This document shows positions 16,467-24,268 of a stretch of 38,503 nucleotides of DNA, piece by piece. The position numbers and the translations under genes are program-made. Within the stretch, counting starts at the first letter, position 1. Each line of letters starts with the position of its first letter. The notes under the pieces were generated by a model. The model did not search any database. It was not told where the DNA came from and saw nothing but the letters and a program-made list of their open reading frames with translations. Source of the DNA: Natrinema gari JCM 14663. GTDB lineage: Archaea; Halobacteriota; Halobacteria; Halobacteriales; Natrialbaceae. The stretch is from NCBI RefSeq assembly GCF_000337175.1, contig NZ_AOIJ01000044.1:1-38503 (forward strand). Direction: 5' to 3'.

Positions 16467-17824
16467 TCGGTCACCTCTCGGTCGAGCGCCAGCGTTCGGT
16501 CGGCAAGCGTCTCCGGATCGTCCGCGACGATTTTGACGAGCGCCTCCTTGCCGACCGCACCGCGATCGATGACGGCGACGGGGGGCTCGTCGCGATCGGC
16601 GAAGGCTTGCCGGGCACCCCAGCCCATCGTGCTGTCCGCCGTCTCCCTGATCTCGGCCGGCTGTTGGTCGCGGTCGTACTCTGCGACCGGCCACTCGAGG
16701 GCCTCGAGCGCGTCCTCGACGGCCGCGTCGAACCGACAATTGACAGCGAACCGCAGGTCGGGGACGAACTCCCGCGCCGAGAGGAGGAAGCGAGCGACGT
16801 GACTCGAGGCACCGAACCGAACTCCGCGGTTGGGCTGGACGCCGGACAGCGTCCGCGTGATGCGCCCCTCGACGGCGGCGGTCTCGGCGGCGGAGTCGGC
16901 GTAGGGCGTCGCCCCGACGACGTTCATCCCGACCTCGGGGACCAACGCCGACACGTCGGCCTCGACGACCCGGTCGACGACCGCCTGGACGGCCTCGGCG
17001 GTTCGTTCCCTGGCGGCCTCGTTTCGCAGCGGGACCATGTGGTTGACCGCGCCGTGGCCCTCGCCGACATCGTAGTAGTAGCGCACTGCACGCTCGAGGA
17101 ATGCCGTGGCACCCTCGACGGCCGTCTCGAGCGAGTCGCCCGTGGCGAGCCGGGCCGTGATCGCCGAGCCCAGCGTACAGCCCGAGCCGTGGGTGGCCTC
17201 GGTGCCGACCCGCGGGTGCTCGAACGTGCGGACGCGCTCGGCAGTGACGAGGATGTCCCGGACCGTCTCGCCGGGGACGTGACCGCCCTTGACGAGGACG
17301 GCGTCGACGCCCGTCTCGAGGATCGCCTCGCCGGCCGCCACTGCGCTCTCGTCGTCGGTGACCGCGATGTCCGTCAGCACTTCGGCCTCGTCGGTGTTGG
17401 GCGTCGCCAGCGTCGCCCGGCCGAGCAGGTCCTCGTAGGCGCGTTCCGCGTCGGGCTCGAGCAGACGATCCCCGGAGGTTGCGACCATCACGGGATCGAC
17501 GACCAGCGGGAACGCGAATTCCCGTGCGTGTTCGGCGACGGTTTCGATCACGTCGGTCGTCGCGAGCATGCCCGTCTTCGCCGCGCCGACCGCGAAGTCG
17601 TCGGTGACGGCCTCGAGTTGGGCGTCGATCTCGTCGGTCGGGAGGACGTGCGAGGACGAGACGCCGCGGGTGTTCTGGGCGGTGACGGCGGTGATCGCCG
17701 ACGTGCCGAAGACGCCGTGGGCGGCCATCGTCGCGAGGTCGGCCTGGATTCCCGCGCCGCCGCCGGAGTCGCTGCCGGCGATCGTCAGCGCGACCGGCCG
17801 GCTATCGGGTGCTGGTGTTCGCAT
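16463..17824 (-). CDS. thiD: Bifunctional HMP(-P) kinase / thiamine-phosphate synthase (ThiD-ThiN fusion)
   Basis: The 453-residue protein joins two thiamine-pathway enzymes. ThiD (about 10-265) phosphorylates hydroxymethylpyrimidine and its phosphate. It shows [39 protein letters not shown] and the catalytic [11 protein letters not shown] segment with Cys216. ThiN (about 285-453) condenses HMP-PP with thiazole phosphate and replaces ThiE in archaea. It carries [30 protein letters not shown] and a late [15 protein letters not shown]. The start has a TATA-like sequence about 23 bp upstream, fitting leaderless mRNA. No thiamine riboswitch was seen in the 122 bp upstream. Confidence 0.94.
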   Translation of the reverse strand: MRTPAPDSRPVALTIAGSDSGGGAGIQADLATMAAHGVFGTSAITAVTAQNTRGVSSSHVLPTDEIDAQLEAVTDDFAVGAAKTGMLATTDVIETVAEHAREFAFPLVVDPVMVATSGDRLLEPDAERAYEDLLGRATLATPNTDEAEVLTDIAVTDDESAVAAGEAILETGVDAVLVKGGHVPGETVRDILVTAERVRTFEHPRVGTEATHGSGCTLGSAITARLATGDSLETAVEGATAFLERAVRYYYDVGEGHGAVNHMVPLRNEAARERTAEAVQAVVDRVVEADVSALVPEVGMNVVGATPYADSAAETAAVEGRITRTLSGVQPNRGVRFGASSHVARFLLSAREFVPDLRFAVNCRFDAAVEDALEALEWPVAEYDRDQQPAEIRETADSTMGWGARQAFADRDEPPVAVIDRGAVGKEALVKIVADDPETLADRTLALDREVTE

Positions 17825-17842
17825 ACGGGATCGTATTCCCGG

Positions 17843-17850
17843 CTTATACT
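17843..17850 (-). promoter_or_regulatory. TATA-like element for thiDN
   Basis: The minus strand reads AGTATAAG, about 23 bp before ATG 17824. Confidence 0.45.
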
Positions 17851-17946
17851 AAGCGGTGATGGTCAGCGACGCTGAGAGTCGGCACGGGCTGCTTCGGTCC
17901 CGTCGCCGATCCGCAGCCGTCCGTCCCCTCGTGACGGCACGCCGGT

Positions 17947-19005
17947 CTACTGGCCAGCACTCGAGGACCGGTCGTCGCGCTCGGTCGCCGCGGCCGCAAG
18001 TTCGGCGTAGGCCTCCCACGACGGATCGACGGTCGGATGCTCGAGTGGCTCCCCGTCGACGAGCACCTCGCCTCCCTCGGCGTCGGTGGCCTCGACGCGG
18101 CCGATGTCGGCGACCGGCGTGTCACGGTCCTCGAGTGCGGCACGCACGGCCCCGACACCCGCGGGGTCGACAGCGAGCAGGAGCGAGCCACAACTCGTCG
18201 CCGCCCAGGGATCGATGTCGAGGGTGTCACAGACCGCGCGGACGCCGGGGCGCATCGGGACTGCCGCGCGGTCGATCGCGAACCGAGCGCCGGCACCGTC
18301 GGCCATCTCGTTCACCGCGCCGGCGAGCCCGCCCTCGGTCACGTCGTGCATCGCCCGCACCGGGCCCGCGGCGGCCGCGGTGAGTGCGTCGCGAACCGAA
18401 AACACCTCCTCGAGGCGGGCCTGTGCGTCCGCGATCACGCCGTCCGGGAGCGCGAGCTGGTCGCCGAAGAGGGTACTCAACAGCCCGACCGATTCGACGG
18501 CGGGACCGTTCGTCAGGAGCAGTCGGTCGCCCGGACGGGCACCGTCGGGGCGGACGATATCGTCGTGCTCGCCGACGCCCATCGCGGTGGCAGCCCCAAC
18601 CCACGGATGTGAGATGTCGTCGTAGCGCGCCGTATGCCCCGTTACGACGGCGACCCCGAGATCTGCACACTCCGTGTGGATCGTCTCCCAGACCGTCGCG
18701 AACTCGGCGTCGGTCATCGACTCCGGGAGCGTCAAACAGATCGAGAGATGCGACGGTGGGACGCCGCTGACGGCCACGTCCGCGAGGACGAGATCGAGGG
18801 CGAAGCGTGCCGCTCGCTCGAGGCCGAGGGTGGGGAGGATCGAGAGCGGATCGGTCGCGGTGACCAGTGCCCGGTCGCCGATATCGAGGACGCCGAAGTC
18901 GACGCCATGGGCCGGTCCGAGGGAAACGTCGTCGCGGTCGGCACCGAGGTTCGGCGCGATGTGTCGGTCGAAGAACGCGCGGTCGATTTTTCCGAGATCG
19001 CTCAC
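17947..19005 (-). CDS. AIR synthase-related protein (PurM/HypE/ThiL-like fold)
   Basis: This member of the PurM-like ATP-dependent superfamily has 352 residues from GTG 19005. The N-terminal part has DLGKIDRAFFDRHIAPNLGA, ALVTATDPLSILPTLG and ADVAVSGVPPSHL. The C-terminal part has DRLLLTNGPAVES, AMHDVTEGGLAGAVNEMA and WAATSCGSLLLAV. HypE's C-terminal cysteine is absent and no hydrogenase genes are near, so it is not HypE itself. The substrate is unknown; nearness to thiDN only suggests a thiamine link. A GTG at 19029 would add eight residues, but a GGATAAGG sequence 28 bp before GTG 19005 favours the shorter form. Confidence 0.85.
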   Translation of the reverse strand: MSDLGKIDRAFFDRHIAPNLGADRDDVSLGPAHGVDFGVLDIGDRALVTATDPLSILPTLGLERAARFALDLVLADVAVSGVPPSHLSICLTLPESMTDAEFATVWETIHTECADLGVAVVTGHTARYDDISHPWVGAATAMGVGEHDDIVRPDGARPGDRLLLTNGPAVESVGLLSTLFGDQLALPDGVIADAQARLEEVFSVRDALTAAAAGPVRAMHDVTEGGLAGAVNEMADGAGARFAIDRAAVPMRPGVRAVCDTLDIDPWAATSCGSLLLAVDPAGVGAVRAALEDRDTPVADIGRVEATDAEGGEVLVDGEPLEHPTVDPSWEAYAELAAAATERDDRSSSAGQ

Positions 19006-19028
19006 GGCCGATCGATGGCGGGCGGCCA

Positions 19029-19036
19029 CCTTATCC
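19029..19036 (-). promoter_or_regulatory. TATA-like element for the AIR synthase-related gene
   Basis: The minus strand reads GGATAAGG, 28 bp before GTG 19005. Confidence 0.4.
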
Positions 19037-19194
19037 GTGCTGATTCGGCGTCCGCCCGTACGCGAGCGACAACGGAGCGCAAACCGAGCAGCTGCGTTCC
19101 GTCCCGGTCAGGGGTATGGACGTGATCGACGCGGGGACCGAGCGGACGACCGGAACCGCCCGGTATTGAGCCCCGTGCCGTCCTTCACTCGTGT

Positions 19195-19436
19195 ATGCAC
19201 GGTACCGGTGTGCCGCTCGTGACGCCGTTCGGTTCGGCCGGCCGCGTCGACCGATCGCGGCTCCGATCCTTCGTCGACTGGCTCGAAAGACGGCCGCGTT
19301 GACTTTCCCTGTGGCCCGTCGGGCGACGCACCGCTGTTGACGACGGACGACCGACCGCGCCGCAGCGGCCGGAACCGACGCGGCGGGAGCTGGCATCGAT
19401 ACTCACGGCGATGCTGGTGGCCCGCGATCGGCGTAA
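19195..19436 (+). pseudogene. Decayed DapA/dihydrodipicolinate-synthase-family gene, 5' remnant
   Basis: Three frames together spell the N-terminus of a DapA-type aldolase. From ATG 19195, MHGTGVPLVTPFGSAG and then LRSFVDWLE run until a stop at 19300-19302. One frame on, from about 19289, DGRVDFPCGPSGDAPLLTTD matches the family's GVDFLVPCGSTGEAPLL block. In the third frame, from about 19359, AGTDAAGAGIDTHGDAGG resembles the next strand-helix unit and ends in TAA at 19434. At least two frameshifts, a small deletion and loss of roughly 220 C-terminal residues leave it non-functional. The original enzyme may have been a lyase of the DapA or KDG-aldolase type. The 84 bp from here to the transporter start hold nothing clear. 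Confidence 0.75.
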
Positions 19437-19520
19437 CCGAAAGACGGGTCATCAGCGGGCGGATCGAACCGCGAGCGGTTACTGCCAAGAGTCAAGGTAC
19501 GGAGCCCCATACCGTTGTAG

Positions 19521-20666
19521 ATGGGGTATTCGTTCCGGTCGCGGTCCGGGTCCGACCTCGAGTTCTCCACGAGCGAACTCGCGGGTGCGCTAGGGGATTC
19601 GGTGACGGTCCTGCCGTTGCTCGTTGCGCTCGGAGCGACGACGACCGTCTCGCTGCCCCACGTGCTGGTCGGATTCGGCGTCTTTCAGATCGTCTGGGGG
19701 GTGGCCTACGGACTGCCGCTCTCCGTCGAACCGATGAAGGCACTGGTCGGGCTGGCGGTCGTCGGCGCGCTGTCCGCTGCCGAACTCGCCGCCGCCGGAC
19801 TGCTCGCCGGCGGGGTCCTCCTCTCCGTCGGACAGCTCGGGCTCGTCGGTCGGCTCCAGCGGGTGGTCGGCGAGCCGGTCATCCGTGGCGTGCAACTCGC
19901 CGTGGCCTTGCTCTTGCTCGAGGCGGCGGTCGACCTCTCGATCGGCAACCCGCCGGTGGCGGTGGGCGGGCTCGCCGTAGTCGGCCTGCTGGCGCTCGTC
20001 GGCTACCGGCAGGCGAGCGTGCTGGTCGTGCTCGGACTCGGGGCCGTCGCGGCCGTCGCGACGGCCGGCGTTCCGACGCCGACGATGCCGGCACTCACGG
20101 TGTTTCCCGCCGGCTCGCCGTCGCTCACCGCAGCCGCCGTCGAGGGGACCGTCGCCCAGTTGGGAATGACGGTCGGCAACGCCGCGATCGCGACCGCCCT
20201 GCTCTGTGGCGACCTCTACGACCGGGAGGTCTCGGCGGACGCGCTCTCGACGAGTATGGGCGTGACCTGCCTCGCGGCGATCCCGCTGGGCGGCGTCCCG
20301 ATGTGTCACGGCAGCGGCGGCCTCGCCGGCAAGTACGCCTTCGGCGCGCGAACCGGCGGCGCGAACGTCCTGCTCGGCCTCGGCTACCTCGCGCTCGCGC
20401 CGATCGCCGCCGGGGCCGTCCTCGCCGCCTTCCCGATGGCGGTTCTGGGCGTGTTGCTCGTCGTCGTGGCGCTCGAGTTGGCCCGCGCGGCGGTCGCGGC
20501 CGTCACCGATCGTCGATCCCTCGCGGTGGTCGCCGCCGTCGGAGTCGCCGGTGCCGCCGGCAATGTCGGCGTTGCGTTCGTCCTCGGCACCGTCGGTAGT
20601 TGGCTCGTCTCGCGGTCGGCGTGGGGCGCAAGCGGCGTCGGCGAGCGCGAGCCGGACGACCTTTGA
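19521..20666 (+). CDS. MOT1-type molybdate/sulfate transporter
   Basis: This 381-residue membrane protein of about ten helices is of the MOT1 group in the sulfate-permease superfamily. Both family motifs are present: PLSVEPMKA at 66-74 (P-x-x-x-x-PMKA) and PMCHGSGGLAGKYAFGARTG at 260-279. No STAS domain follows, as expected for MOT1. The likely substrate is molybdate, but sulfate cannot be excluded. Its stop codon overlaps the start of a 43-residue gene (TGATG), which in turn overlaps a PIN-like gene, so the three should be co-translated. No clear TATA element stands before the ATG at 19521. Confidence 0.88.
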   Translation: MGYSFRSRSGSDLEFSTSELAGALGDSVTVLPLLVALGATTTVSLPHVLVGFGVFQIVWGVAYGLPLSVEPMKALVGLAVVGALSAAELAAAGLLAGGVLLSVGQLGLVGRLQRVVGEPVIRGVQLAVALLLLEAAVDLSIGNPPVAVGGLAVVGLLALVGYRQASVLVVLGLGAVAAVATAGVPTPTMPALTVFPAGSPSLTAAAVEGTVAQLGMTVGNAAIATALLCGDLYDREVSADALSTSMGVTCLAAIPLGGVPMCHGSGGLAGKYAFGARTGGANVLLGLGYLALAPIAAGAVLAAFPMAVLGVLLVVVALELARAAVAAVTDRRSLAVVAAVGVAGAAGNVGVAFVLGTVGSWLVSRSAWGASGVGEREPDDL

Positions 20667-20797
20667 TGCCGGAGCCCCAACCGCCACCGATGCACGCGAG
20701 CTGGGCCGATCTCTTCGACCGCGGCGCGGAGTACGACGGCGATCGCGAGGCGATTCGGGACGCACTCGCAGCGATCCGGGAGGACAGCGATGCCTGA
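20666..20797 (+). CDS. 43-residue acidic protein, possible antitoxin of a PIN pair
   Basis: The ATG at 20666 overlaps the transporter's stop codon by one base, and the last 8 bases overlap the next gene. The protein is short and helical, with the core SWADLFDRGAEYDGDREAIR then DALAAIREDSDA. That size and order (small gene first, PIN gene second, overlapping) is the layout of VapBC-type antitoxin-toxin pairs, but I see no classic DNA-binding motif. The antitoxin role is an inference from arrangement. Confidence 0.6.
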   Translation: MPEPQPPPMHASWADLFDRGAEYDGDREAIRDALAAIREDSDA

Positions 20798-21269
20798 CCG
20801 CGACGAGCCGAACCCCGCCCGCGTCGTCGCCGACGCCGACGTGCTCGCGGCGGACTTACTCGTCGGCGGCGACGCGCGCGAGGCGCTGGATCACGTCCGT
20901 CGCCACTCCTGGATCGACCTCGTCGCCAGCGACCCGCTGCTCGAGCAGACGGAACGGCTCGTGACGGCGCTTGCCGACGCCGACCTCGCCGCGGACCACC
21001 GCGAGCGGCTCGCGGCCGAGCGCGTCGCGGTCGACCAGCCCGACGGGGACCATCCCGGGCTGGCGTCGGCCTATCGGGGGAACGCGGCTCACCTGCTCTC
21101 GACCGACGACCGGCTTCGATCGGCGACGGCCGGGCTCACCCTGCAGCCCCGCGTCTCCGTCAGTATCCGCCCGCCGGACGCGTTCGCCCGCCTGTTCGAC
21201 CCTGCGAGCCTGTACGCGGTCGTCGAAGACGGCGAGTATCCGGGGCCGGACCGAGACCCGCGAGCCTGA
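20790..21269 (+). CDS. PIN-like domain protein
   Basis: This 159-residue protein resembles PIN ribonucleases. A first-strand Asp sits in VVADADVLAADLL (Asp15/Asp17), a conserved-position Glu in LLEQTERLV (about 52-55), Asp87 in GDHPGLA, and the typical PIN strand end HLLSTDDRLRSA (Asp106/Asp107). The acidic quartet for metal binding is thus plausible, and the tail (PPDAFARLFDP) is what many haloarchaeal members show. It starts inside the preceding 43-residue gene. It could be a toxin or a housekeeping RNA nuclease; activity is not provable from sequence. Confidence 0.7.
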   Translation: MPDRDEPNPARVVADADVLAADLLVGGDAREALDHVRRHSWIDLVASDPLLEQTERLVTALADADLAADHRERLAAERVAVDQPDGDHPGLASAYRGNAAHLLSTDDRLRSATAGLTLQPRVSVSIRPPDAFARLFDPASLYAVVEDGEYPGPDRDPRA

Positions 21270-21369
21270 CGGCGGTCTCGACGACGCGATATCGGACCCC
21301 TGGCAACGCCGCGAAGCCACCGGAGTTCGGGACCCTTATCAGCCAGGGACGCATCGATGGTAAGGGGTA

Positions 21370-22500
21370 ATGAACGATCTACGAACCGGGTTGAGCTACG
21401 GTGACGTGCTCCTCGTCCCGAACCGCTCGCCAGTCGATAGCCGCAGCGACGTCGACCTCTCGACGCGGCTCACGCCGTCCGTCGAACTGGACGCGCCGCT
21501 CGTCTCCGCCGCGATGGACACCGTCACGGAGGCCGAACTAGCGATCGAACTCTCGCGCGCCGGCGGGATCGGCGTCGTTCACCGGTTTCTCACGCCGGAC
21601 GAGCAGGCCGAACAGGTCGAACGGGTAACGGCCGCCGACGAGCAGGTGGCGGCCGCGGTGGGGATCAACGAAGACTACGTCGGCCGCAGCGCCGCGCTGA
21701 TCGACGCCGGCGTCGACGCGCTCGTGGTCGACGTGGCCCACGGCCACCTCGAGCGATCGCTCGAGGCGGTCGAGACGCTCCGGGCAGAGTTCCCGGACAC
21801 CGACCTCGTCGCCGGCAACGTCGCGACGCCGGCCGGCGTCGAGGACCTCGCGGCCGCCGGCGCGGACTGCGTGAAAGTCGGCATCGGTCCCGGCTCCCAC
21901 TGTACCACCCGAAAGGTCGCCGGCGCGGGCGTCCCGCAACTGACTGCCGTCGACGACTGTGCGACGGCGGCCGAGGATCTGGACGTGACGATCTGTGCCG
22001 ACGGCGGGATTCGAACGTCCGGCGACGCCGTCAAGGCCCTGATGGCGGGTGCCGACACGGTGATGTTGGGAAGCCTGCTGGCCGGCACCGAGGAAGCACC
22101 CGGCGCGGTGGTGGAAGTCGACGGGGCGCGGTACAAGCGCTCGCGGGGCATGGCGACCACCACGGCCGCCGAGAACCGCGACGACAAGGATGCCAACGTT
22201 CGCGCCGACGAGGGCGTCGAGGCCCTGACGCCGTACAAGGGGCCGGTCGGCGACGTCGTCGACGAGTTCTGTGCGGGCATTCAGTCCGGGCTCTCCTACT
22301 GCGGCGGTGAGACGATTCCCGCGGCTCGCCGACACGCCGAGTTCATCCGCGTCGCTCCCAGCGCGAAGGAACGCGAGGGGTACCACGCGGATCAGGACTG
22401 GGAGGGCGTCAGCGTCGAGAGTGAAGCGAAGACGGTCACCGAAGCGCAGCTCGCGGCGGACGACGACGCGGTCGAGACCGCCGCAGAAGGAGACGACTGA
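21370..22500 (+). CDS. CBS-less IMP dehydrogenase / GMP reductase family protein
   Basis: This 376-residue TIM-barrel enzyme of purine nucleotide metabolism has the nucleophile Cys178 in [20 protein letters not shown], with Thr180 two residues on, plus [11 protein letters not shown] and [14 protein letters not shown]. The CBS pair normally inserted after about residue 90 is missing. In the flap, IMPDH has an Arg-Tyr dyad; here Arg270 is followed by Asp (AENRDDKD), while RADEG places a Glu281 where GMP reductase keeps its catalytic Glu. GMP reductase or a related activity is therefore more likely than IMP dehydrogenase, which haloarchaea usually encode as a longer paralogue. A CTTATC element lies about 32 bp before the ATG. 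Confidence 0.88.
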   Translation: MNDLRTGLSYGDVLLVPNRSPVDSRSDVDLSTRLTPSVELDAPLVSAAMDTVTEAELAIELSRAGGIGVVHRFLTPDEQAEQVERVTAADEQVAAAVGINEDYVGRSAALIDAGVDALVVDVAHGHLERSLEAVETLRAEFPDTDLVAGNVATPAGVEDLAAAGADCVKVGIGPGSHCTTRKVAGAGVPQLTAVDDCATAAEDLDVTICADGGIRTSGDAVKALMAGADTVMLGSLLAGTEEAPGAVVEVDGARYKRSRGMATTTAAENRDDKDANVRADEGVEALTPYKGPVGDVVDEFCAGIQSGLSYCGGETIPAARRHAEFIRVAPSAKEREGYHADQDWEGVSVESEAKTVTEAQLAADDDAVETAAEGDD

Positions 22501-22522
22501 CCGCCGATCGAGCTCCGGCGCG

Positions 22523-23074
22523 TTACTCGTCGCGGTCGGCGTACCACTCCGCGAACGTCGCCAGCGCGCGGCCGCGGTGTGAGATGGCGTTTTTCTCTTC
22601 GGTGCTCATCTCGGCCATCGTCGTCCCGTTGTACTCGAAGATGGGATCGTAGCCGAACCCGCCCTCGCCGCGGGGCGCGACGAGGGTGCCCGCGACTGAA
22701 CCCGCGAACGTCTCGGTCCCGTTCTCGTCAGCGTACGCGAGGATGGTCCGGAACGTCGCGCGGCGGTTTTCCTCCGCCTCCGCGAGTTGCCAGAGCCGCT
22801 CGACGCCGACGGTGTCCTCGACATACGCCGAGTACGGCCCCGGAAATCCGCCGAGCGCCTCGACGAACAGCCCTGCGTCGTCGACCAGGACCGGCTCGTC
22901 GCTCCCCAACTCCGCGAACGCCTCGCGCGCACCGTGGGCGGCGATCTCCTCAAGCGAGTCGCTCTGGACCTCGGTGTAGTCGTAGTCGATCTGTTCGACG
23001 GGCTCGATCCCCGCGAGGTAGTCCCGCGCCTCACGGACCTTCCCCGCGTTGCCGGTCACGAATCGAATGGCCAT
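22523..23074 (-). CDS. Non-canonical purine NTP pyrophosphatase (ITPase, RdgB/HAM1 family)
   Basis: The enzyme hydrolyses ITP, dITP and XTP to monophosphates, cleansing the nucleotide pool. The 183 residues show the family order VTGNAGKVREA at the N-terminus, DDAGLFVEALGGFPGPYSAYV in the middle, EGGFGYDPIF and a C-terminal NAISHRGRAL. Length is normal. The frame is open upstream of the chosen ATG, but ATG 23074 opens directly into the conserved first strand and has a CTATTTTC element 28 bp upstream. It converges on the IMPDH/GMPR-like gene, a fitting but probably fortuitous purine pairing. Confidence 0.94.
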   Translation of the reverse strand: MAIRFVTGNAGKVREARDYLAGIEPVEQIDYDYTEVQSDSLEEIAAHGAREAFAELGSDEPVLVDDAGLFVEALGGFPGPYSAYVEDTVGVERLWQLAEAEENRRATFRTILAYADENGTETFAGSVAGTLVAPRGEGGFGYDPIFEYNGTTMAEMSTEEKNAISHRGRALATFAEWYADRDE

Positions 23075-23096
23075 GTACGAGGCGGGGTCCGCGGGC

Positions 23097-23106
23097 GGAA
23101 AATAGG
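23097..23106 (-). promoter_or_regulatory. TATA-like element for the ITPase gene
   Basis: The minus strand reads CCTATTTTCC, 28 bp before ATG 23074. Confidence 0.45.
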
Positions 23107-23180
23107 CGTCGGTTGCCCGTTCGCCCCTCGACTCCCGAGCCGCGAAAGAATCAAGCAGTGGTGGACGGAGAACACGACGT

Positions 23181-23510
23181 ATGAACGTCACCGAGTGGGA
23201 CGATCCCGACCGAATCGACGACCTCCCTGGCGGCGAGCGGCGCGTGCTGGCGGCCACCGACGAACTGATGCTCGTTCACTATTCGCTTGAGGCGGGCGCG
23301 GAAGGAGAGCCACACGCCCACGACGAGACGACGCAGGCGACGTTCGTTATCGAGGGGGCGCTCGAGCTCCGCGGCGAGCGCTCGCGGACCCTCGAGGCGG
23401 GTGATTCGTACGTCGTCCCGCCGGGAACGGTCCACGGCGTGCGGGCTCTCGAGCCGTGTCGCGTCATCGACGCGTTCACACCGCCGCTCGGGGCGTACAC
23501 GTCGGAGTAG
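23181..23510 (+). CDS. Cupin-domain protein
   Basis: This is a small single-domain cupin of 109 residues. Metal-site residues are visible as HAHDETTQATFVIEG (two His and a Glu of motif 1) and VPPGTVHGVRAL (His of motif 2). Such proteins may be dioxygenases, isomerases or ligand sensors; no substrate is suggested here. It diverges from the ITPase gene with 106 bp between starts and is followed at 24 bp by the convergent HTH gene. Confidence 0.88.
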   Translation: MNVTEWDDPDRIDDLPGGERRVLAATDELMLVHYSLEAGAEGEPHAHDETTQATFVIEGALELRGERSRTLEAGDSYVVPPGTVHGVRALEPCRVIDAFTPPLGAYTSE

Positions 23511-23534
23511 CGCCTGCATTCGCAGCGGCACTCG

Positions 23535-24185
23535 CTACAGTTCGAGGGCCTCCATCACGGCCGCCTCCGCCTTCCGGAGGTGTTCGGCGGCCGTCCCGGG
23601 CGCACAGTCGAGTTTCGCGGCGACGTCCTCGACGCCCGCCGATCTGGGGACATCGAAGTACCCCAGCTCGCGGGCGACCCGCAGCGTCTCCCGCTGGCGC
23701 GCCGTCAGCGCGCCGACCGCGGCGTCGCCCCCGTCGTACTCGCCGACCCGGTCGACGGTCGTCTCGATGCCGTCGGGGATGCCCTCGAGCACGCGCCGGA
23801 GGTCGTCCGAGTCGCCGACGACGGAAAACCGGACCGTCCAGTCCGACCGGTACTCCACCGGCGGCAGAACGACGAGACTGCGCTCGGTGAACAGGTCGAG
23901 GAGCCGGGCGTCCACCTCGGCGGGCAGATCGCGGACGTAGACGGTGAACGTCCGGTCGCCGGTCCGCGTGAGTTCGTAGTCGCTCACCCGGCCGGTATCC
24001 GCGAGCGCGGCCTCGTAGACATCCGGATCGCCGACGACGTGGAAGATGAAGGCGTTGTCGTCGTCCCCCGCGAAGTTGCCATGAACCATCCGATAGGCGT
24101 CGAACGCGTCGCTTTCGGCGACGAAGCGATGCATCGGATGGATCGTCGCGGCGTCGTAGCGCAGCGTGAGTCGAACCGTCTTCAC
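23535..24185 (-). CDS. Bat-type helix-turn-helix transcriptional regulator
   Basis: This 216-residue DNA-binding protein is of the haloarchaeal bacterio-opsin activator (Bat) HTH group. The N-terminal 150 residues form a ligand or protein-interaction domain of mixed alpha/beta type. The C-terminal HTH (about 155-212) reads GALTARQRETLRVARELGYF, then DVPRSAGVEDVAAKL and GTAAEHLRKAEAAVM, as usual for the family. It is transcribed from a strong TATA box (ATTTATATATG) 26 bp before the ATG. It shares an 83-bp intergenic region with the divergent nuoCD gene, so nuoCD is a natural candidate target. That link is inference. Confidence 0.9.
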   Translation of the reverse strand: MKTVRLTLRYDAATIHPMHRFVAESDAFDAYRMVHGNFAGDDDNAFIFHVVGDPDVYEAALADTGRVSDYELTRTGDRTFTVYVRDLPAEVDARLLDLFTERSLVVLPPVEYRSDWTVRFSVVGDSDDLRRVLEGIPDGIETTVDRVGEYDGGDAAVGALTARQRETLRVARELGYFDVPRSAGVEDVAAKLDCAPGTAAEHLRKAEAAVMEALEL

Positions 24186-24204
24186 GGCCGGAGGGTCCGG
24201 TCTG

Positions 24205-24215
24205 CATATATAAAT
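24205..24215 (-). promoter_or_regulatory. TATA box of the Bat-type regulator gene
   Basis: The minus strand reads ATTTATATATG, 26 bp before ATG 24185. It is one of the clearest leaderless promoters in the window. Confidence 0.65.
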
Positions 24216-24268
24216 AGCCTAGCCAGTGACGCAGAATCGACTCGGCTCCCGCATCCGAACGGACGGCT

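Noticed and set aside
16607-17875. Plus-strand frame of 422 codons opposite thiDN
   Set aside because: Shadow; every conserved motif is on the minus strand.
17947-19005. HypE hydrogenase maturation protein
   Set aside because: The terminal cysteine is missing and no hydrogenase genes are near.
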